From contig CM082576.2 in assembly GCA_040954595.2 (NCBI GenBank), positions 2,356,001 to 2,420,000 on the forward strand: a stretch of DNA of 64,000 bases, in the 5' to 3' direction. Position 1 is the stretch's first letter; each line of letters starts with the position of its first letter. Positions 1-15,000 of this stretch are shown here, in pieces. The notes below the pieces were generated by a model. The model was not told where the DNA came from. It ran no database searches and was given only the letters and a program-made list of their open reading frames with translations. A program made the translations under genes and the position numbers. The stretch comes from Balanoglossus misakiensis (Eukaryota; Hemichordata).

Positions 1-3000
1 GGTCGGAGTTGATGAGCACATAGTCAAAATAGTGACCGTGTGTATCCTCCATTTCGCGTCCTTTCTCTATCATATCGCGGAGCTCCTCATCCTTTGGAAT
101 GAAAAAAAAAGACAAATATATCAACGTCAGTGTTTAAGGTATACAGTCACCTATGCAAATTTAGCCACAGTTTACCAGGGAAGTTGAGATCTAAGCCCCT
201 CCTTACCTTGAGGTTTTCCCCGGTCTGTGCTTTCATGAGTCGTAGTCTGTCCAGTGACGGTGGCCTTACAAAGATGATGTACGGTTTCAGATCCGAATGT
301 TTCAGAATTTTCAATGCCTAGGGAATGAGAACCATACATAACCATAAACGCCATTAGTGTTTTCTCTTGGCTGTCCAAACCAGTCATTAGAAAGAAAACA
401 ACAGATATTTCAATGTTACATGAAGTACAGACTCCAACTGATCTGATTGACATAATACCAAATAGGAACTCAAAATCAGCAGCTCCAAAAACCTTCCCTG
501 GCAGCAAAAGATCCCCTCTCCTCTTACCTGTGGGTGTAAATTGAGCACGCAAGATCTGCCTGAGTTCACCACGTGTCGGATTGCATCCAGACTGGTTCCG
601 TAAATGTTTTTCTCAAACTCTCCATGTTCCACAAATTTTCCAGCCAAGATATCCTGTTCAAATCTCTGTTTGCTGATAAAATAATAATCCCTTCCGTCCA
701 TTTCACCCGCTTTCTTGCTCCTTGTGGTGTCTGGGAAAAAAAAAATTAATTAATGACTCTACTGACATCGACTGAAGATTCAAATACTGAAAAGATTCCC
801 TAAAGTTTTGTTGAATAGCTAGGTAGCAGTAGTGTCTGCAAGCGCCTCTAAGAGTCTGTTCGTAAATACACATGGAAGGTTCTTCGTTTCACTAACAAGT
901 AACGTTATCTCAACTCCTCTTCAGAAGATGTCAAACCAGGTCCATCACTTACTGGATATTAAAAAACAGCAGGACAACATATATCACATGTCTCCCTATT
1001 TCCTACAATTCAACGCTGAAAGGAAAATGAAAATATTTGACTTCTGTTGACCCCGTTTGACACACGACACGATTTTCCATCAGATGCGCAATGCACCGCA
1101 GTTGCTACGGCAACTTACTTACGTGGAACAGATTTAGCAAATTTGTCTGGGTGAGTGTCAATGAGTTTCTGTCGGAGTTCCTGCCTTCCTACATTGGTTG
1201 GTCCGATTAATACTATGGGGCGTAGTCGATTGCCACGAGGCTGGTACAGCGCCACCTCTTCATACGTCAAAATTTCATCTACGTCATATTCTGTGAAGAA
1301 GCAAACATCAAATTTACAAGTTACACATCTGTGTCTGTTTACATCTCAGCTCTTACATTTTACATGATATTCAAACTGCCCATCTGTAATCTCACCTTCA
1401 CTCTGGTTTGCATTGTAGAGTACTTTCTTCTTCTTCTTCTTTTTCTTGGCACAGAACCATCTGCCTTTCTTCTTGGGTTCCTTGTCATCAACTAGTGTGT
1501 GTTTCATGGCTTCTCGTCTGAATGCAAAACAAAATGACAACGTGACATTCTATTCCAGCCAGTTATACTGATAATGGCTTTAGCCATATAAACTACAAAG
1601 GATGGTGGTGGTAGGTGGGTAAAAGTGGGAAACTCCTATCACTTACTGTTGTCTGAAGTGCTTGCTTGGTATAAGTCCAGCCAGAGTCTGGTCATCTTCC
1701 CCCTCCCTGTAGGCCTGCCACCAGTTGGCATCGTCTTGATTGATTACGTGTAAGATATCCCCCTTCATGAAGGACAATCCTAACTCACGGCACGGAATAT
1801 AAATGTCGTCTTCTGGATCATAGTCAAAGTTGGCTCGAATGTGTACCTATAGTGGCAAGGATGAACATATTGTGTCATCATTTCTGTTGTTCAAATTAAG
1901 AAATATGCCAGTGGGAAATTTGAAACCTAGTTACAAGAATATTGTTCAGCACTCTGCATTTCTGTGAACTGCAAAAGTCTGTATCAGTCACAGTGATGTT
2001 TGATACTCACAATAGCGTTTTCCTTGACCGGCTGTTTGACCTCTCTGGTTGGCACAAGTAAGAAGGTCAGAGTTCCAGTCATTGTTGCCTGAAATAGAAA
2101 AGACATCAGCACCACATGATAAACACTCAAGTATGTCACTGTACTTGTATGTAGGTTCACGTGGAGACTAGTTTTTTTCTCTCTATAAACAATCTGAGAC
2201 GTGCTTTTAGACTTGCATTTTTAAATAATTTTCAGTTTGTTATACCATGGCATGTGGACCTTGACATGAGTCAAGTAACAGGTGTTATTGCTGCAGGCTA
2301 TGAGTTTGAACCTTGGCTATCTACTCCCACAAGTGTCACCGGCGACAATAAAATTCAATCTCCCTGATCACACTTGCTTTACACACAACTCTCAAGAAGC
2401 CTTGATTCGATCTCCACCATCCCTAGAAACATCCCCACCACACACTTACCATCAAATCACAGACTTCATTGACTGATTTGCCTTTCATGTCATAACCGTT
2501 AATCTCCAGCACTTCATCCCCTTCATGCAACAGTCCACTCTTGTCAGCGGCACCACCACGCACTATGCGACCAATAACTATGGAATCTCCTTCGTTTCTC
2601 ACTGTAGCACCCTGCAAGGACAACCAAACCAGACGTGATGAATGCTGCAGTTATGCCTCAGGTTTTGTCAACACAGAAACTGTTATTCATACGACAGTTT
2701 CACACACAAGGGAATCTAACACACACCCAACATATTTCGCCAGAATTTCTATTTTTAAATTCTGTATCAGACTCATGTAAGCACAGACTTCCCTTTCCTC
2801 TCTTGATGGCAGGCCTATATTTTCCAGACTCCACACTCTGGATATACAAAATAGATATTCTGTAGATGAAGCCTCCAACTAATGATAAACAGGCTGCCTG
2901 CAGTACATTGTTACTATCATCAAAACTGACAATCTTGCCAAGCAAAAGTCTTCTAAAATTTTGCAAAAAAAGTTTTAAATACAAAGTTTGTACTGAATGT

Positions 3001-6000
3001 GGACAGGGGTAACAACATTCTCTGAACTCACCAATGGTTCAGCTGTCTTGTCAATCCTGACTATTTTCACAGAATCTTCTTCAGTGAACTGGGAGGCCCT
3101 TTCGAGTTGATCATCATACTCCTCTTCGTCTGCTGCAGGGACCCAGCCGTCTTGAGCAGCAATTGTGTCATGGGCCATGACTAGTGACTGTCAGGAGAGA
3201 GACAGGGAGCAAGCAATACGCAAATTGTAATTTCCTTTTTACCACCGATATCGAATGACCTCGAGGAAAATTAAGGAGGAAGTCTTTCACTAGGGGGTCT
3301 AGGCTGAATAAATGCAGTTTTTACTTCATCTTTTATACAAGTTTTTAGCTTCCTTTTTCTATTCACAGTTACTAGTTTATCATTTACATTATTCTTGTCT
3401 CCAGCTCTTGCTGGTGCTTGTAACATGTAAATTATGAGAAAAATTGAGAACATCACCAAATGTATGTTTGGTAGTTTACACGTTTTTGTTAGAAGCATAC
3501 TTTTAGTTAGTTTTTCTGTGAAATTTCCCAAATGTCTACCTCACTGCCAATAAGCACAATAAAAGAATATTATTTCTGGTATTAAGCAAAAATGTTGTGG
3601 TAGAAGTATTTTCATGTTATGTCTATAAGGAGTGAGACTGTATAACTCACATCAAATTCAACCTTTCTGAAGATTTGCTTGAGCTCTTCACTTTCTCTGG
3701 TGTTTACATCTCGTAAGATTCCTTTCACCTGTTGCAGAGAATTGGAGAAAAATCTATTACCACTTGCATAAATTTGACAATACTTGACATCACTGAATGA
3801 TCATGCCCCTTCCCCTTGTTACAACGACCACAAACAAGTAACTACCATAATACATATGCACTATAGATATGTTAGGCAGAGAGTATCATAGCCTTAGTCC
3901 TAAAATGAAATACAGCATAATCTATCATCTCACCTCAGCTACAAGATAATGAATGTTATGTATGACAGGCGTCACCGGAACCTCTTGAGTGTGGATATCT
4001 GTCACTGCGTTGTGAACACAAACTGCCTGTTGGAAGTCCCTGTTCAGAAACAAGTTCTGCAGAAACCTGATGTCTTCTGCATCTTGAGGGTTCTTCAGGA
4101 CGCTGGTAATGTTGTTCAGTGATGCAAACAGCTCTTCTAGACCTGGGCAGACAAAGCACAATAGGAACAGGCACGTACATGTAGTAAGATACCAGCATTC
4201 TTTTTCACTGCTTCCTCTTTTTTTACATTCATTTCAGGAGTATTCTGAGTTTTGTAGAGCCTCAGTGGTGACATAGACCCAGTCATTATTTTCAAAGGAA
4301 AGTACAAAAACAGGCTGTACATTTTGTGTGCTTTGCAATTGGTGCTGTGTCATCAAAACTGAAGTCATGCGACGGATTCTGTGTTTATCCACAGGGGACT
4401 TGGTGTCAAGATTGAGGTCACACTGTGGCTTGCGTTATTATAAATAACAGTCAGAATGTTAACGTCACCCTGACAAGCATCTGCTGATCGGTAATTCGAC
4501 TGCATGAAGCACATGGAAACCTAGGATTGGTTTTCACTACACTGATGCGCGAGGGGAAGCGCGAATGATACCCAGCATTCCATCAGGGAGAGATTACGCC
4601 TAATGCTCAAAACAACACAATTACAGACATATTTCCATGTAGTATGTCAACATTATCTCAAATGTGGTATCATCCAACTGGATTATTTTTTTTTAGAAAA
4701 AAGAAAAGCTTTTTAAAAATAAACATACTTACCCACTGTTTGTGTGGCTTGTGGCTCACTTAGTTGGCTATTGATATCCTCGTGTTGTACGGCCACTTGC
4801 GCGAGTTCTGGCTGCCTCAGATCCCCCTGGGTTCTGTTCACAGCATTTGACGTCACAGAATTTGCTTTGGGGACAGTCTGTGGCTGCACCCTCCACTCCT
4901 CCGCTTTACTCTTTGGCATTTTCCTCTTATCCAGATCCTTGGGCAGAGTGGCCTTGTGGTGGATGTCGCCGTCCACCTCGGCCGAGTAGAACGGTGGAGG
5001 ATCCTTCATTCCACTGGCGGCGACAAAACTTGGTGGGCAATCGACGGGAAGTTCCCTGGGAACAAAGTTCTCCATGTCGTAATCCTGGACACTCATGGCG
5101 ACTTTTTGCTTCTCCTCTTCTTCTCTGTCTTTCACATCCAACACGGACAAATCAGGCGGTGATTCCTCGGTCTTCCTCTTTGTTTTCACAACAACCTCTT
5201 CCGAGACCGGTTGACTTCCGGGTTCCGGCGCGTACCTATTGGCAATTTCCACCTCAGTATCAGAGAGTGAATCCACAGCCAGGTTGGCTAAACCTTTCCC
5301 ACTCTGATTACTACTGAGGGAACGATTATCATCAATTGCACTTGACTCACTGGCAGTAATTCCAAGAACTGACAAATCCAACTCGGTTTCAGTCTCAATT
5401 TTTGTGGCGGTAATCTCCGACTCCGCACCGGTGTTGCCGTTTTCCAGTCCAGAAACGGCGTTGACTTTGTTTCGATTCTGTTCCTTCAGAATGTGTGCAT
5501 AGATTTCACTTGTGTCCCGAACTCCGTTCACGTCTGTGCCATTAATTTCACCAGGACGTTCCAATGTTGGCATATTTATCATATCAATCGGCTGGACTTT
5601 TTCCAACGCCGACAGCTTTGCCAGCCGTTCCTTGGCTTGCTGTTCCACGGCTATGACATAGGCCTCTTGAATATTGTTGGGGTCTATCCCACTGGTATCT
5701 GTCGGCAAAAGACAAGAAACAACAGATCATAACTTACACACATCCAAAATACCAGAATGAACTTTAACACAAAGTACTAGTACCAGTGTATAATTTCACA
5801 AGGAAAAGACATCACATCTTTTCTTCACTTTTTCCTGCACAGACATTTTATAAAATGATGCATCAGTTTATTTTTCTCTTTGTTTCCAAATCTCATCTGA
5901 CTTATCGCTAATACAAAGAAACAAAAACAGAGATGTTTTGTGTCATTCTTTACTGATACTTTTGTGAGAGAACAGAATCTCAGGGCTTGCTGTGTAGCCT

Positions 6001-9000
6001 GGGTGACACTCAAGTGATCAGTACAGGGGGTACGCATGTTCACGTGCCGCACCATTTTAAGCACTGCTCTGAGAGTGAAACTGCTCACCCAATGATGTTG
6101 TCCCCTTGGTATGAAAACCAAGGCCAGAAGTCACTCCGCAAATGAGTGTAAAATTCTTTGCATGTATGATACATGCAAGATGCATGTCTATCAAAAATCA
6201 AACACCCTAGCAACTTGAACCACAAAGTTTAACACACTAATCACAATTTCCCCTTCAGTAACTTTGTTCACAATAAAAGTGAAAGAAATTTATTTCTGAC
6301 TTCTGACATAACACATTTTCACCGACAGATGTACAGCGATAAATAAGTCAAGGCACTGAGGTTGAAAAGACAAATGTTATTTTTGCAAAGAAGGAAAAAG
6401 AAGAATGACTTGTTAACACTCAGGAAATGAATCATAGCTACCACAATTGTTTATAGTTCATGTAACAACGCCTTATATCTCAAAGCTCCACGTCACTGAC
6501 CGATATAATTCTGTGAGTTTTTGTGAAAGTTGATCCAACAGGCATGTTGCAGTTGCTTCACACAAAAATTCATCAGGATTAATTTCTTTCTGGCCTTGAA
6601 TTTCCAACAAACAATGTTCCATGAATAATTACACAAAAATTCCAATCTTCTAAGATTTCAACCCAAATACAGGACTGCACCATTTTAATGTCTGCTCAAT
6701 TGCCTTGCTGGTATTTGAAATAGGTCTATCTCACCAATACAATTCAATCATTTTCCAGTAGTTCAATATAATCGCTGCATTAAACCAACAATTAATTCAC
6801 CACTAAGGAATGTTTTCGTTCAACAATATGTTGTTCAACATTACTTCAAAATGTAAATATTTGATCTGGTCACAAACAGCAAATGCTACAGAACCATTCC
6901 ACAAAAATTTTGCACGGTCAGCAACTAGTTATATTGCCCATCTGTTCTGCTATCGCTGAGCAGATAATTGCAAAAGTTTGTACACTAAAAATGGAGCTCA
7001 GAGTCATCCTTCAGACCCAAAAAAAATTAAAATCATCAGACGCGCCAACAAGTGAAATTTAAGACGTAGCTGCCCTGCTAATTGCCATGCACACATCTCA
7101 GATAAAAATACCTATCTCATTTGTCCCAATCCAACACAACATCAGGAAAAAAATCAATAGAAGGCATGACGACCTCCTAACTATGCTGGTCATGTTTATT
7201 AAGTAACAAGCGAGTTTATAAACAAATGCAATTTTAAACCCATGACTACATAATTCTCCTGGCAACTATAAAGAAAACCCTTGACTTGGTTTTTCCCAGA
7301 TCCAATAAAATCTCCTGACCACAGACACATTACAGCACAGGGGGGAAATCCGTTTGTCCTGATAATGAAGTGACTGACTAGACTGAAGGGGAAATAATTA
7401 AAAATAATAATAAACACAGCCAGGATTAAAGATTGGTCTCACAAATTGTTGACATTGGCAAGAATGTTTGTAATTTTTTTGACAGCTGATCGGTAGTGTG
7501 TAACAAACAATGAAGACCTAGAAAAACTCTACTACATGTAAATGTGGCATAGTTTAACAGAAGAGGAATGAGGACAATCTTTTGGCACTGCTGAAAATTT
7601 ATTGAGGCAGACTGACCTTTGCCTTGTGGCTATTAAGTGCACCAAGCCTCCAATAAATGCCTTATTTTTAAAACAATTCCTACAGCGAGTTCAAGTTTCA
7701 AAGAACTTTACCCTAGCTAGGATTTTTTCATTTTCCCTAGAAATGGGAGCAAAGCAGAAGGTGAGGGTGACTCTTGAACTGGTGTCTAAGTTTTAGAAGA
7801 TGAAATATAACAACCTATGGATTACTTTAAAAAATCAATAAAGTGTGTAGAAATTGACAAGTACAATTTTTAAATCCAAGGATTAGAGAAATAGTACACC
7901 ACAGCAAAATGTGGTACATTTTCCACATCGAAGGGATGGGAACTCAAAGTCCCTCAGCTGTTTGTTGTTTTCTTTCAAAACTGTGCAAGAATTCCGCCAT
8001 TCACTCTGATAAGAACGGAATAGAATTTGACCCTGCCCATAGGCGACAGTTTTATCAGAGCTGAGAGCTCCCTCACTAGTAGTAGAAGTGCTGAGAAGAT
8101 CCCGGCATGGCAGACTCTGACTGTTACATGCAAAACGCTATCATATTACCGAATGTTGTCAGACGCAGCCCTATTTGATCTCCATGTAACTTCTCCGGGA
8201 AGAAAAAAAAAAGTTACAACCGCACTGCTACACATTACAGAAGAAATCGCAGCCAAGTTATTTACCTGAAACGCATGGCCGAGTTTTTGTGCCTTCTCGG
8301 GCCCTACGGAACCGCAGCGAGTGGACGCGGGATGGTTTTGAAGTCCAGCGGAGAAGCCATGTTGGACTACGAAAAAGGCATTGGGAGGGGGAAAGGAAGA
8401 GCACTCTTACAAATGGCAAGTCCTGGGATGTAATAAAACACTATCAAGTCAAGATGTCAAGTAGTGATTATTTCACTGACCTCCATACCCGACGACATAC
8501 TTGAAATTCTTGATCGGGTTCACAGTGGTGTGGCTTGTAAAACAAGTGATATTTTGCCGAATAACAACTTGGGAAGATGTTGTCCGTCCCAAGGAGAAGC
8601 CAGGCTATGGGTGGGTATATTTGCCAGTAAACCGACGACAAGCAAGCGCACAGCTACACAGTTTACAGGGGGGAAACAATCATGTGGGTGGGGTGTCTGC
8701 CTCTGCCTGACTGACTGGGGAGAATGCCAATTGACTTACGAGAAAAGTAATGTGTGTGTGTGGAGTATTTCGGCCCAACAGGAGTCACTGGGGTGTAAGA
8801 ATGATTGACAAATATCAATGAGAGAATAATTTCATATAAATGCAAATTAAAAGAATAACACAAACACTGTGAGTATGCTGAGGGGAGGTGACAGTTTACT
8901 GAGAGCGGTGAAGATGGCCTTGGAAAATGCCGATAAAGGTGACCTTCAAGACATTCCGTTCCAGTTATCAACTCAACAAGAAAAGTGCAAGGAACACAAA

Positions 9001-12000
9001 GCCTTCAAATCACAACTATTTTATTGCTCTCTTGTCAGTGTCGCCTGTCAACACACAACCGGCAGGCAAGGGAAATGAGAATGTCCCTCGCCAATACCCA
9101 CTGGCACACCCCTTTAATTTAATGGTACAAGCCCACACATGATGAACTCATCTGCCAAGAACTTTGTGGCGTGACCTGTAGGGGTCACAACCAGATTTCT
9201 TTAAAACGCGTGCTGGACTCAGAGAGCCATGGAGGCGCGGCCGTATGCTGAAACAATGCAATTATCAGATGTTTTTTTTCATTGCAAGTATACATCAGTC
9301 TCGCTTCACAGAATTCAACACAACACTGCCACTGCTTTTAGGACCACCCTTTAGAAAAAACTTTTCCCCTACAAACGATTTAAGATTAAAAACAAAACTT
9401 GGAGATGATCAATTACGCATGTTTTTAATTTTTCTTGTGTAGAGATGACAACTTGTGATATAAGTGGTGGAAACAAATTTTTAAACATCTGACCCATAGG
9501 TCAATTCTTTGACCACATAGGCTTATCCAAAACAAAACAACTTTTGTACTTTGTACCACTGATTTGTTTACACTTTTGACCCCTAGAGGGCGCAGTTCAG
9601 ATGCTATCAATATGGACAAAAGGCAGCGACGGATTTTTTTTACAGCCGCTAATGTATTTGAAAGTGTTACTCCTTAACAGTATCAGCAATAAAAAAAATC
9701 TCACTTTTAACAACCACAACAAATATTCAAAAAAATGCAATGCACTGACAACATGTATTTCAAACAAGCCTCTCTTTATACACCCCTTTCAGACAACCTT
9801 GCGCCCTCTATGGTTGGGCCGGGTGATTGCCAGTCAGTAACAAACAGTATGGTTTGCCCTACTAAGCTTGCCTCATGCAACAAGCACAGACAAATTGGTT
9901 CGGTTGGCTAGGCAACAGATAATTTCCTTTTAAGTACTTATGTTTTCATAATCCATTAAGAAAATTAATGAGTTTTACATGCTGACCTCTGACGCACAAG
10001 AAAACCAGACATATTTTTTTGTTAATTGTTTACCCATCACGCCTCATAGACGAAACATATTTAAAAAGTTAGCCAATCACAAATGATGTTGAAATACTGT
10101 GTTTGTGTACTCAAATCATGTGTGTAACCTGGAATTTAATATTTTATGTGCAAAATCAGATAAAATTAATGGTTTGCTGAGATGAACTTGACAGTCTACT
10201 TACCGGCTGGCGACCTCCTCTTGACTCGCAAACATATTGATCTGGAGCGGATACACTGAAACAAACACGAGTTTCCAGAAAAGTCTGGTCAGTCAGAGAT
10301 AATCAAATAAATCCATTGGAAATATGACATGGTGACACCACCACTCTGCCAGTGTTGAGGGATAAACAGTTCCCATTGGCTGAAACTCACACCTTGTTCA
10401 AAACAAACCACTCTCACAATTTATGGCATGTGGAATTCATGTCAAAACATGAAAATTTATGTGCCCCCTTTCTAAAACCAAATACCAAATTACAAAACAA
10501 AGTAAATATTTCTATGTATGGATGAGAAAAACACACTGAGCTGCTCAGTTTGCAGTTGTGACTGTGATTTTTCAAAAAGCTATGGCTGTGTCAAGGGCAT
10601 GCCAGCCTACTGCATGATTAAACCTGAATTTGTTTTATCATCGGAATTGAATGCAAAATAAGGGGCCAATGGTGCACCTTCCATAATATCACTTTTTTTT
10701 CGATCACCATTATTATTCATGCTGACAGTGAGGTCATCAATTTTGTGATGTAAATCGATCTCTCTAGTAGGTACATGAACAAATCACAGGCTTAAAACCC
10801 ACTGTATAATGTGAGGGTCTTGATTAATAAAACTGCACCGAGAAAGTTGTAAAGTATACGGATTAAGTTTCAGCACAGAAGTAAACTTTTAGTATGCTGA
10901 TTCAGTGAATTTAAAGTCGCTCATTTCGCACGAAAGAAATGTGGGCACCAAGGAGATTATCTTATAACTTTCTGCGCTGTTGGCATATGTTCATCATATT
11001 GATAGGAGGATAAAACAGTATATTGAAAGATCTACCTGGTGTATATGTTGTATGACTTCAGCGTGGGTTGAGTGCTCCAAGGTGTGACCATTAACCTCCA
11101 GGATCTCATCGCCAACTTCAAGATCAGCTCTGTCAGCTGGTGAACCTAATGAGACATAAACGGGATCAACCAGAGATTACTTTCAGCAATTCAATCAAAC
11201 TCCACGGGGAGCAAAATAGGAAATTTGGTGACTGGAAATTAGCCGCCATGATAATCATGTGCTCTCCCTCTTCTGGCAGGCTGTGTATGGCTGGATGTAA
11301 TAAATGAAAAATAACTCAGATGAATCTGAGTGGAATAACTCCATAACAGCATCTGTTACTTTCATTTATCAGATCTGATACTTGACCTTAACAGTTTGGT
11401 GTCAAAGGTCATGGGGTCGGTGGGGTAGCTGTGCAAAATTTGCTATAAGAGAACGACACAACATATCACAGGTGAAAATTTTCCTATTTTCCATTTTTCT
11501 ACATTGTCAACAGTTTTACATCGCTCCAATTTCAGATTTGGCAAGTGACACAAAAATACGTCACTCATTTCCTTCACATTGACTAATTTCTTTCTAATTG
11601 GTTGCATTCAATTAAATATTAAATGATCTATTCAAAACTTTGGTAAATGAAAAAATTAAATATTTATAGCAAGTGTGATACCATGGAAATAGTATAAATT
11701 CCAAGTCATAATTCTCCAAGACATTCTGGCGTCATGGCATTAAAGCTATAAAATTAATAACATAAACTGTATGGATTAAAATCTGCATTGAAAGTCGAAA
11801 TATCTGACAGCGTCAACACCATGATGTCAATTTTGTTGATTTCCAATTTGTTGCCACTGCTTTTGTGGCGAATGACCCCATTCTAAGAACATAATCACAA
11901 TGCTACTTTGCCCCGAGGAACAAATCTGCAAAAACAAACTCCACAGGAATTGAGAAGTTTTTAAAGGTTGATGGATTTTTTATGTCAGCCCCTAAGGGAC

Positions 12001-15000
12001 CATCCCAGATTTCTTTTTAGTCATTGTTGTTGGGTAAAATACATATGAATCAGAAACAGTGGGAGTTTCAAACTCTTGCAGAATTTGTTGATACGGTTTT
12101 CTGTGTTATACATAATTAATTGAGAAAGATTAGGTCACTAATTGAACTTACGGCAAACCACAATGAATGTCAACTGCTGAATTTTTCATAGACATATATG
12201 AATTTTTCATGCACTAATAATATAAGAATGACATCATAGAGAATTCCTATTGGAACTTCTTTTGGAGAGATAATGCAAACATGACAAGTAGGGGAGAACC
12301 AACTCATAGCCCTAACCAAAGGGTTGCAAGCGCTTCATAAATATTTCACTTGAGCAAATTCTCTAAATGAGATATAGAAAATTAAATTTTAATACCCCTA
12401 AAGGACACATTTTGTATCTCCGCAAAGGCACAAATGTTAGTCATCACACGTATATTGTCAAAAACAGAGATGTAGAGGTCACTGACATGGTTCATGTACT
12501 AAATTTATATATGCATGACTGGCCTAGAGGACCTGTGCAGTGTAACCTTAACAAGTCACTGAACTATGCACGTTTACTGCATGGGAAATGTTGACACTGT
12601 ATTAGGATGACTAAAGGGATGTTTATCAACTTCTTCCAAATAAAACACTTGTTGGCAGTACTTGAAATAGTCAAAACTAATTCCTCAAAGCAGACAGGGT
12701 TGTCTATGACAACGCATACTATCCAGGGGGTTTCTTCTCCACTGGGGGGGGGGGGGGGGGGCTGTACAATTAAGTGGTTACAACAATTAAAATATGAACA
12801 TGATCTGCGTTCATGCATTAACAGCCATCCAGTATAAGCACGACCTCAATTTCCATATTTGGAGTAGACTCCTCACCTCCAAATTAGAGTTCATGGAATT
12901 CGATTGTTATGTCACAAAGACCATTGCTAACTCTGGGGAAAAACATATCCTGACTATAATACTTAGACAGTACAGTATGTTCATAACACTAACAGTGAAG
13001 GTTAGATACAAATGAATTCCAATGCACTGGGAATTATTTAAAAGTTCCTCTCTTTGAGCGTGTGTTGTGCATCTGTATTCTTAAGTGACAGGCAAAGAAC
13101 AGGTGTCTTGACCAGAAACACATTTGACATTGTATGATCTCTAGCAGACGCAAATCAAAGGATATGTTACAAATGACACAGATAAAAAAAAAAAACTGCA
13201 GAAATGGTAATAAATGTGTTTTTATCCTTTTTTCTTCTCTTCTAATACATGTTGAATCATGAGAAAAGATTTTCTGCATAATATTAACATTATGAAACTA
13301 GTCATTAACATTGAGAACGGGTATCTTATCTGTTGGATCATGTAGTCTTATATCTAGTCATTACATGATTACGTGTTTGGTGTCCAAATATGCAAAATTA
13401 TGCCCTATAAAGGTCTTATATTCATGGTGATAGAGCAGTACTTTGTTACCATTTTCTGCAAGAATTACATAAACCATATTTTGTGTTTAACTGTGAGGGG
13501 GAAAGAGACCTGGGAGAGACACAAGAGATTCCAATGGAACCTGAGATGCACAAAATATCCAGAATTAATATTTGGCACTATATGGACGTCGCGGGGCTTG
13601 TCATATAAATCAACTTTCAGATGATCTGATTCACATTCTGATCTCGACGAGGCAGACAGCCTGTGAATACCGCAGCAATTATCCACAGCTGAGTGAGGGT
13701 CCACAATTCTGGACTGAAAAAAAAGTGCAGAGAAATGCGAGTCGTACTCTAGTGCAGTACAGCAAAAACTGACTTCACACAGTACAACTGACGCTGGCTA
13801 TTACTTCTGGCGATAACTTGTTCTGAAATCCATCCCCTTGTACCTGAATATGATTCTACTGAAGTGATAAATGATTCCGGACACACGCATTATCTCTGCT
13901 TTCCACTGCTAGTTCATCCATGTAAAAGCAATCAGCAGGAGATTGACAGCAGTCAGGGCATATACTCTGTTTGTGCCACAGAAATACGATCCCTCTCTCC
14001 ATTTAGTTAATTTGCTTTGACCCCATGCCAGAACACTTTTACTATTAATACATCAAGGCATGACATCATATGTGTCTAAAACACCAATTACCAAAAAAAT
14101 ATCCTGGGTTTATTTATTTTCATTCATACCTGGACTGATTTCTTCCTCGGCAAACCAGATAAAATCTTTTTATACACACACCCAACACTTGATAACATAC
14201 CAAAACTTCTTTATTAATCAGCTTCATTTAATCAGTACAATGTGATGACTGGTCTGAAAGTATGTCTCCAAGTTGGAAGATAAAATCTGCACATTACATT
14301 CTTTACATTTCTGATTTTGAAAAGAAATATGTTCTTTAAATCTTCAAACAAGATTACGACTCTTTACTAGACATGACAAAAGTGAACAACAAAAAGTCAC
14401 CAGGAACGTGTGATGTCAGCCTCACTGCAAATTTACATCATCTCCATCATTCCTCTCTTAATGAACCTTCCTGAAAAGGATACGACCTTCCTTGACAGTA
14501 TCAACATTTTTCTTTTTCATTTTACGCTAAAAATAGCAGACGACATGACTATCGCACAATACGTAATTAAGCACGTCACACAGAAATAATTACAAGATAC
14601 TGACAAAGTGTCCGCCTCTACCCATGTAGGATCACGTTCCGGTCACAAGAAAATAACGAGAATGATTACGTTCATTCAATTTGGATCCGTTTTCAAGACA
14701 CATGCGTGTCAATATAAATTTATGTCACAACTGGTTTGACTTTATATAATTACATCTGCCTGTTTTTACCCGGATTCCATTCCAAACTTGAGGGCACACT
14801 GTGCTTCATATAGAATAAATTAAGTCTCCCACGCATTAATTAGAAAACCCATGTATTATGAAAATAACAAAAGGGTTATTAATATTATTATGAAAAAAAG
14901 CACCAACAGATTATGAAAGATTGGAATTGGCGCTCACAACACACTGCTAGAAATTAAAAACTGCAAATATTGACCAATCCGCTCCTTATATGTGATTATG

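Larger units (their letters stand above)
5699..10203. other. PALS1 intron, 4.5 kb, non-coding
   Basis: AT-rich sequence between the 10204 and 5698 exons. It holds the candidate internal promoter near 8.3 kb and two AGAGGGCGC motifs at about 9580 and 9801. ORFs here (for example 5825-6121, 8464-8808) have non-ATG starts, no recognisable domains and no consistent splice signals. No transposon or RNA gene seen. Confidence 0.7.

Noticed and set aside
4744-5317. Plus-strand ORFs up to 156 codons
   Set aside because: They are shadows of the 966-base PALS1 linker exon on the other strand, which has phase-matched splice sites.
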